NCBI RefSeq assembly: GCF_002733835.1
Contig: NZ_NVWY01000008.1
Span: 1 to 58,406, forward strand
Reading direction: 5' to 3'
Length of the DNA: 58,406 nucleotides
From: Alcanivorax sp.
GTDB lineage: Bacteria > Pseudomonadota > Gammaproteobacteria > Pseudomonadales > Alcanivoracaceae
The stretch's first letter is position 1, and each line of letters opens with the position of its first letter. The notes under the pieces were generated by a model that saw nothing but the letters and a program-made list of their open reading frames with translations, had not been told where the DNA came from and did not search any database. Below are positions 53,717 through 58,406 of the stretch, piece by piece. Both the position numbers and the translations under genes were made by a program.

Positions 53717-55013
53717 CGTCCAGCGTCTCTACCCTGATACGCATTATATCGCTATCTACGGCCTCAAGGGCACCGATCTTGGCCAGAGCAGCGCTCATGT
53801 CACCCTCGCGCACCTTGTGAGTCATCATCACGATGGGCACCAGGCCCTGGTCCACTTCACGCTGTACCAGTGCATCAATGCTGACATTGTTATCACTGAG
53901 GATGCGGGTCACGTCGGCCAGCACGCCGGTCTTGTCCTGCACATGCAGGCGCAGGTAGAAGCTGCAGGACACGTCATCGATGGTCAGAATCGGCTCATCG
54001 GACATCTGGTCGGTGTGGAAGCCCAGATACGGTACCCGCTCGTCATGGTCCACGGTCAGTGCGCGGCCCAGCTCAATGATGTCGGCCACGACAGCGGAAG
54101 CCGTCGGCTCGGCACCGGCGCCTGCGCCGTAGAACATGGTGGGACCCACCGCGTCGCCATCGATCATGATGGCGTTCATCACGCCATTGACGGCAGACAG
54201 CATGGTTTCCTTGGGAATCAGGGTCGGGTGCACACGCAGTTCGATGCCGTTGCCGGTGTCCTTGGCGATCCCCAGGTGTTTGATGCGGTATCCGAAATGC
54301 GCGGCGCTGGCCACGTCTTCGGTGGTAATCCGGCTGATCCCCTCGGTGTAGACCTTGGAAAACTGCAGCGGAATACCGAACGCAATGGAGGCCAGAATGG
54401 TCAGCTTGTGGGCGGCATCAATACCTTCCACGTCGAAGGTGGGGTCCGCTTCCGCGTAACCCAGCGCTTGCGCTTCTGCCAACACGTCATCAAAGGCCCG
54501 GCCACCCTCTTCCATTTCGGTGAGGATGAAGTTGCCGGTGCCATTGATAATGCCTGCCAGCCAGTTCACATGGTTCGCGGCCAGACCTTCACCCAGGGAC
54601 TTGAGGATAGGAATCCCGCCAGCCACAGAGGCTTCGAACGCCACGTCCACGCCATTATCCTGGGCGGCCTGGAAGATTTCGTTGCCGTGCTCGGCGATCA
54701 ACGCCTTGTTGGCGGTGACCACGTGCTTGCCGTTCTTGATGGCGGTAAGTACCAGCTCACGTGCGGTATCAATGCCGCCAATCAGCTCTACCAGAATATC
54801 GATATCCGGGTCTGTCGCCACCGCAAAAATATCGCGGGAAAGACGAATATCACTGGTATCACAGGCCGCGTTGTCGCGGCGGGCACCGATATGGGTAATT
54901 TCAATCGGACAGCCCACGCGGCGAGCAATATCCCGCGCGTTACGCTTCAGTACATTCACGGTGCCAGAACCCACCGTGCCCAGACCAGCAATACCCACCT
55001 TCACCGACTTCAC
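53712..55013 (-). CDS. hom: Homoserine dehydrogenase Hom
   Basis: This 433-aa enzyme reduces aspartate semialdehyde to homoserine. The N-terminal Rossmann domain (VKVGIAGLGTVGSGTVNVLKR) and catalytic region (GGIPILKSLGEGLAANHV) are clear, as is the C-terminal ACT domain (YLRLHVQDKTGVLADVTRILSDNNVSI). ACT suggests allosteric control by threonine. The GTG at 55013 has GAGG eight bases before it. It lies upstream of thrC. Confidence 0.95.
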   Translation of the reverse strand: MKSVKVGIAGLGTVGSGTVNVLKRNARDIARRVGCPIEITHIGARRDNAACDTSDIRLSRDIFAVATDPDIDILVELIGGIDTARELVLTAIKNGKHVVTANKALIAEHGNEIFQAAQDNGVDVAFEASVAGGIPILKSLGEGLAANHVNWLAGIINGTGNFILTEMEEGGRAFDDVLAEAQALGYAEADPTFDVEGIDAAHKLTILASIAFGIPLQFSKVYTEGISRITTEDVASAAHFGYRIKHLGIAKDTGNGIELRVHPTLIPKETMLSAVNGVMNAIMIDGDAVGPTMFYGAGAGAEPTASAVVADIIELGRALTVDHDERVPYLGFHTDQMSDEPILTIDDVSCSFYLRLHVQDKTGVLADVTRILSDNNVSIDALVQREVDQGLVPIVMMTHKVREGDMSAALAKIGALEAVDSDIMRIRVETLDA

Positions 55014-55056
55014 GTGATTTCCTCTCTTTATGCAGGGGCGCACAAGGCGCAGCCTG

Positions 55057-56247
55057 TTAGCCCAGCAGCCCATCCTGACGGAACATCTTCTTGATGCCGC
55101 GCATGGCCTGCCGGGTACGTTGTTCGTTCTCGATCAGCGCAAAACGCACATGATCGTCACCATAGTCGCCAAAACCAATGCCCGGCGACACTGCTACACC
55201 CGCTTCGGTGAGCAGCTTCTTGGAAAACTCCAGCGAGCCCATGGCTCGATAGGGTTCGGGGATTTCAGCCCAGACGAACATGGTGGCACGGGGTTTTTCC
55301 ACCGGCCAGCCAATGTCGCCCAGCCCTTCCACCAGCACATCCCGGCGCTGGCGATACATTTCGCAGATTTCGGCAACGCAACTCTGGTCCCCTTCCAGCG
55401 CGGCAATGGCCGCCACCTGAATCGGGGTAAAGGTGCCGTAATCCATGTACGACTTGATCCGGGCCAGCGCGTGAATGAGCTCTTTGTTGCCGCAGCAGAA
55501 GCCCACCCGCCACCCGGGCATGTTGTAGCTCTTGGACAGGGAAAAGAACTCCACCGCCACATCCTTGGCGCCTTCCACCTGCAGAATGGAGGGGGCCTTG
55601 TAGCCATCGAACACGATGTCTGCGTAGGCGATATCGTGCACCACCCAGATCTGGTGCTCTCGGGCAATGGCCACCACTTTCTCGAAGAAATCCAGCTCCA
55701 CGCACTGGGCCGTGGGGTTACCGGGGAAATTCAGCACCAGCATTTTCGGCTTGGGCCAGGATTCCTTGATCGCTCGCTCCAGCTCCACAAAGAAATCCAC
55801 CCCTTTCACCATGGGCACATGGCGGATATCCGCGTTGGAAATCACGAACCCGTAGGGGTGAATCGGGTAGCTGGGGTTCGGCACCAGCACAGTGTCCCCG
55901 GGGCCCATGGTGGCCAGTGCCAGATGCGCCAGGCCTTCCTTGGAACCAATGGTGACAATGGCCTCGGATTCCGGATCCAGGTCCACGTCATAACGACGCT
56001 GATACCAGTCCGTCATGGCCTTGCGCAAACGCGGGATCCCCCGGGACTGCGAGTAGCGGTGGGTATCGCCCCGCTGGGCGGTTTCTGTCAGCTTATCGAC
56101 AATATGTTTTGGCGTGGGCTGATCCGGATTGCCCATGCTGAAATCGATAATATCCTCACCCCGCGCTCGCGCTGCGGCCTTCATCTCTCCAACAATATTG
56201 AAGACATAGGGCGGCAAACGACGGATTCGCTGGAAATCGGTTTCCAC
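55057..56247 (-). CDS. alaC: Alanine transaminase-like aminotransferase AlaC
   Basis: This protein of about 396 aa is a class I PLP aminotransferase of the AlaC type. It has the [10 protein letters not shown] opening, a [18 protein letters not shown] segment, and [23 protein letters not shown] with the PLP lysine. E. coli AlaC makes alanine from pyruvate. The GTG at 56247 is favoured because AAGGTG lies seven bases before it; an ATG 13 codons upstream has no site. It may be co-transcribed with hom. Confidence 0.9.
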   Translation of the reverse strand: METDFQRIRRLPPYVFNIVGEMKAAARARGEDIIDFSMGNPDQPTPKHIVDKLTETAQRGDTHRYSQSRGIPRLRKAMTDWYQRRYDVDLDPESEAIVTIGSKEGLAHLALATMGPGDTVLVPNPSYPIHPYGFVISNADIRHVPMVKGVDFFVELERAIKESWPKPKMLVLNFPGNPTAQCVELDFFEKVVAIAREHQIWVVHDIAYADIVFDGYKAPSILQVEGAKDVAVEFFSLSKSYNMPGWRVGFCCGNKELIHALARIKSYMDYGTFTPIQVAAIAALEGDQSCVAEICEMYRQRRDVLVEGLGDIGWPVEKPRATMFVWAEIPEPYRAMGSLEFSKKLLTEAGVAVSPGIGFGDYGDDHVRFALIENEQRTRQAMRGIKKMFRQDGLLG

Positions 56248-56368
56248 GACAGCACCTTGGGTGGGAGTAAAAGAAGGCCGACACATTAACGGCGCAACCC
56301 CGCGTCGTCAATGTGTCGGCACCGTCTTTACGGCAGCAAAGCACCGTAATACGGGGGATACAGGCGAA

Positions 56369-57112
56369 TCAGTCCAGTCGCTTGAGCATATCTTCGGGGG
56401 TCAGATAGCCGCCCAGCTGCTTGCCTTCGGTGGTGTAAATCGCCGGTGTACCGCGCACCCCGAATGTCAGGCCCAGCTCATATTGTTCATCAACCGGCTT
56501 GGCACACTCGCCCAGCTCTGCCTTGTTGATCGTGTCGTTGAGTTTGGCATCCGACAGCGCCTGCTGGCGGTCTTGCGCACACCAGATATGACGCATGGAA
56601 GCTGCCGCCTCGGTGGTCGGGCCGCCGCGGGGGAACGCCAGGTAGTGGACTGTCACGCCGGACGCCATGTACTCGTCGATATGGCGATGCAGCTTGCGGC
56701 AATACCCGCAGCTAATATCGGTAAACACGTACACTTCCACTTTCTCGTCTTCAGCGGCGTAAGTGATCATGTCGTCCTTGTTCAGCGTCTTGATACCTTC
56801 AGCGCGAACCTTTTCCAGGCGCTGCTCCGCCGGATTAACAACCTCACCGTCTTTCAGCTCAAGCAACTTGCCGATCATGATAAAACGGCCGTCTTCGCTC
56901 ATGTAAACGGTTTCACTCCCGTTTACTTCCAGCGCCAGCATGCCCGCCATGGGTGCAGCACGCACATCACTGACCTCAACAGCAGGAAAGGCTTTCTCGA
57001 AAGCCGCTTTCGCCTGTTCACCATCGATCTCGGCGTTACCCTTGGCGGTTTCAGAACTGGCGCCACATGCGGTCATCAGCCCCAACAATACAAACAGCAA
57101 AACCTTTTTCAT
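56369..57112 (-). CDS. dsbC: Thiol:disulfide interchange protein DsbC, possibly lipidated
   Basis: This 247-aa protein has the DsbC isomerase arrangement: an N-terminal dimerisation region (about 30-100) and a thioredoxin domain with active site CGYC (Cys135, Cys138) in TDISCGYCRKLH. The signal ends in GLMTAC, a reasonable lipobox, so Cys16 could be lipid-modified and the protein anchored; most DsbC are soluble. AAGGAG precedes the ATG. Confidence 0.88.
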   Translation of the reverse strand: MKKVLLFVLLGLMTACGASSETAKGNAEIDGEQAKAAFEKAFPAVEVSDVRAAPMAGMLALEVNGSETVYMSEDGRFIMIGKLLELKDGEVVNPAEQRLEKVRAEGIKTLNKDDMITYAAEDEKVEVYVFTDISCGYCRKLHRHIDEYMASGVTVHYLAFPRGGPTTEAAASMRHIWCAQDRQQALSDAKLNDTINKAELGECAKPVDEQYELGLTFGVRGTPAIYTTEGKQLGGYLTPEDMLKRLD

Positions 57113-57157
57113 TGTGTCGTTACTCCTTCTCTTACCTTTGAGAACCCGCCAGCTGGC

Positions 57158-58096
57158 TCAGGTTCCCGATCGGGGGTGATGTTTCTGGTAGACGTCTTGT
57201 AACCGCTGTTGTGCCACATGGGTGTAGATCTGGGTCGTCGACAGATCCGTGTGCCCCAGAAGCAGCTGTACCACCCGCAAATCCGCGCCGTGATTCAGCA
57301 AGTGCGTGGCAAATGCATGCCGCAGTGTATGGGGGGAGAGCTTTTTTTGCACCCCCGCGACCACTGCCAACTGCTTGATTCGATGCCAGAATGTCTGCCG
57401 TGTCATACAGGTGCCACGACGGCTGGGAAAGAGCAGATCCTGATTGCCGCCCTGCTGATCCGCTGCCAGCAACTGGGGGCGCCCCTCCTGGGCATAACGG
57501 CCCAGCCAGTGCAGCGCTTCTTCGCCCAGTGGCACCAATCGCTCCTTGTCACCTTTGCCAATCACCCGGATCAGCCCCTGGCGCGGGTTAATCTGGCTCT
57601 GGGTCAATGTCACCAGTTCCGTCACCCGCAACCCGGTGGCATAGAGCACCTCCAGCATGGCCCGGTCACGCAGGCCCAGCGGCGTGGACGGGTCCGGCGC
57701 CGCCAGCAACGCCTCCACATCCGCTTCACTCAAGGTTTTCGGCAACGGGCGACCCAGTTTGGGTCGCTCAATCAGCAGCGCCGGGTCATCCGCAATGCGC
57801 CCTTCCCGCTTGAGCCAACGGTAAAAGCTTTTCACCGCCGACAGCTGCCGGGCAACAGAGCGTGCACTGAGGCCTTGCTGGTGCCGGTCAGCAAGGAATT
57901 CCAGCAATTGATAACGCTCACAGGCCAACAAACTCGCCCGTTGATGCTGCAACCAGACAGCCAGCTGGCTAATGTCCCGACGATAATTGGACAGGCTGTG
58001 CTCACTAAGGCCTTTCTCCAGCCACTGCTGGTCCAGCCAGCTATCAATCAGCCGACCATGCGCATCCGTTAGCTGCCTGCTATCCACCGTTCCCAT
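57158..58096 (-). CDS. xerD: Site-specific tyrosine recombinase XerD
   Basis: This 312-aa tyrosine recombinase resolves chromosome dimers with XerC at dif. Catalytic residues Arg157, Lys181, His256, Arg259, His282 and Tyr291 lie in TGLRVTEL, GKGDKER, HTLRHAFATH and LGHTDLSTTQIYTHV. The N-terminal SAM-like core-binding domain precedes them (about 15-95). Length is typical. XerD is usually followed by dsbC, and here dsbC lies directly downstream. Confidence 0.93.
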   Translation of the reverse strand: MGTVDSRQLTDAHGRLIDSWLDQQWLEKGLSEHSLSNYRRDISQLAVWLQHQRASLLACERYQLLEFLADRHQQGLSARSVARQLSAVKSFYRWLKREGRIADDPALLIERPKLGRPLPKTLSEADVEALLAAPDPSTPLGLRDRAMLEVLYATGLRVTELVTLTQSQINPRQGLIRVIGKGDKERLVPLGEEALHWLGRYAQEGRPQLLAADQQGGNQDLLFPSRRGTCMTRQTFWHRIKQLAVVAGVQKKLSPHTLRHAFATHLLNHGADLRVVQLLLGHTDLSTTQIYTHVAQQRLQDVYQKHHPRSGT

Positions 58097-58282
58097 TACG
58101 CCATCAGGCCTTATACAAAGAGAAAAAACAATGGGTTACCCAGAATGAACGCCCACACATACTGGCACGCCTTTTACTAAATATTACGCACAAGCCCACG
58201 GGCATAGACGACAAACCACGCGATTTAGGGCAACAATGGAGGCCAGTATAATGTTGATACATCGCCACCAAGGAGAGGAATC

Positions 58283-58406
58283 GTGGGAATTTTATCCTGG
58301 ATCGTATTCGGTTTGATCGCCGGCATCATCGCTAAATGGATTATGCCAGGGAAGGACCCGGGCGGCTTTATTGTCACCACCCTGATCGGTATTGCTGGCG
58401 CCGTAG
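58283..58406 (+). CDS. GlsB/YeaQ/YmgE-family membrane protein, partial
   Basis: The GTG at 58283 has AAGGAGAGG upstream. The first 41 codons (GILSWIVFGLIAGIIAKWIMPGKDPGGF...) match the two-helix GlsB/YeaQ/YmgE family. The sequence is cut by the window end. Confidence 0.75.
   Translation, partial: MGILSWIVFGLIAGIIAKWIMPGKDPGGFIVTTLIGIAGAV

Noticed and set aside
53667..55094. A 475-codon plus-strand frame opposite hom
   Set aside because: It is the antisense shadow of a well-supported homoserine dehydrogenase; the composition is His/Gly-rich and no family is recognised.
55030..56289. A 419-codon plus-strand frame opposite alaC
   Set aside because: It mirrors a clear aminotransferase gene; no ribosome-binding site or domain supports it.
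57158..58096. Possible phage or integron integrase
   Set aside because: The length, the six catalytic residues and the dsbC neighbour match chromosomal XerD; no att sites or phage genes are present.

Overview
The window looks like a chromosomal segment of an Alcanivorax-like marine gammaproteobacterium. This is inferred from gene content: a Na+-pumping oxaloacetate decarboxylase, a FadE-type acyl-CoA dehydrogenase, a BCCT transporter, an AlgP-like histone-H1 mimic, fabAB, and a Bfd/Bfr pair. No rRNA, prophage, CRISPR array or intact insertion sequence was seen. Most of it is densely packed core metabolism on both strands, with Rho-independent terminators between units.

Left part (1-15.4 kb): a 144-bp element with 22-bp perfect terminal inverted repeats; oadGAB; tRNA-Arg(ACG); bacterioferritin and its ferredoxin with Fur-like sites; an Ala/Lys-rich histone-like protein; adk; the second half of the cytochrome c maturation pathway (ccmF-ccmG-ccmH-ccmI, without ccmABCDE); fabA-fabB; and a porin.

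Middle part (15.4-30.2 kb): an acyl-CoA dehydrogenase divergent from a GlxA-type AraC regulator. Next come an OmpR-type response regulator with a Pho-box-like direct repeat at its own promoter, a GAF protein with a broken GGDEF domain, and a convergent histidine kinase. The kinase lies at the end of a lipid-modification operon (DUF2878-DUF1295-cyclopropane synthase-like), divergent from an NTF2-like lipoprotein and a chalcone-isomerase-like protein. A membrane protein with a second broken GGDEF site, an OmpA-family protein, tadA, purT, a TM2 protein and a DoxX protein follow.

Accessory island (30.2-35.9 kb): the most unusual region. Two unrecognised proteins (124 and 419 aa) on the minus strand face a nucleoside-phosphorylase-fold protein and a propeller-like repeat protein on the plus strand. 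Nested palindromes fill the divergent promoter. A LysR regulator and an unrecognised 260-aa protein close the island. This is the best candidate here for an undescribed system; its function cannot be read from the sequence.

Right part (36-58.4 kb): a quinone oxidoreductase-like enzyme, a secreted protein with a duplicated module plus PKD-like domains, a thioredoxin-like protein, a crotonase, a MucD/DegP protease, methyltransferases (including trmH), a CoA transferase, a truncated hemoglobin with a DUF962 protein, a serine hydrolase, a BCCT transporter, thrC-hom-alaC, dsbC, xerD, and the start of a GlsB/YeaQ-type protein. Several intergenic gaps in this half carry short palindromic or tandem repeats of a shared GCATCGGGCGTC-like family.
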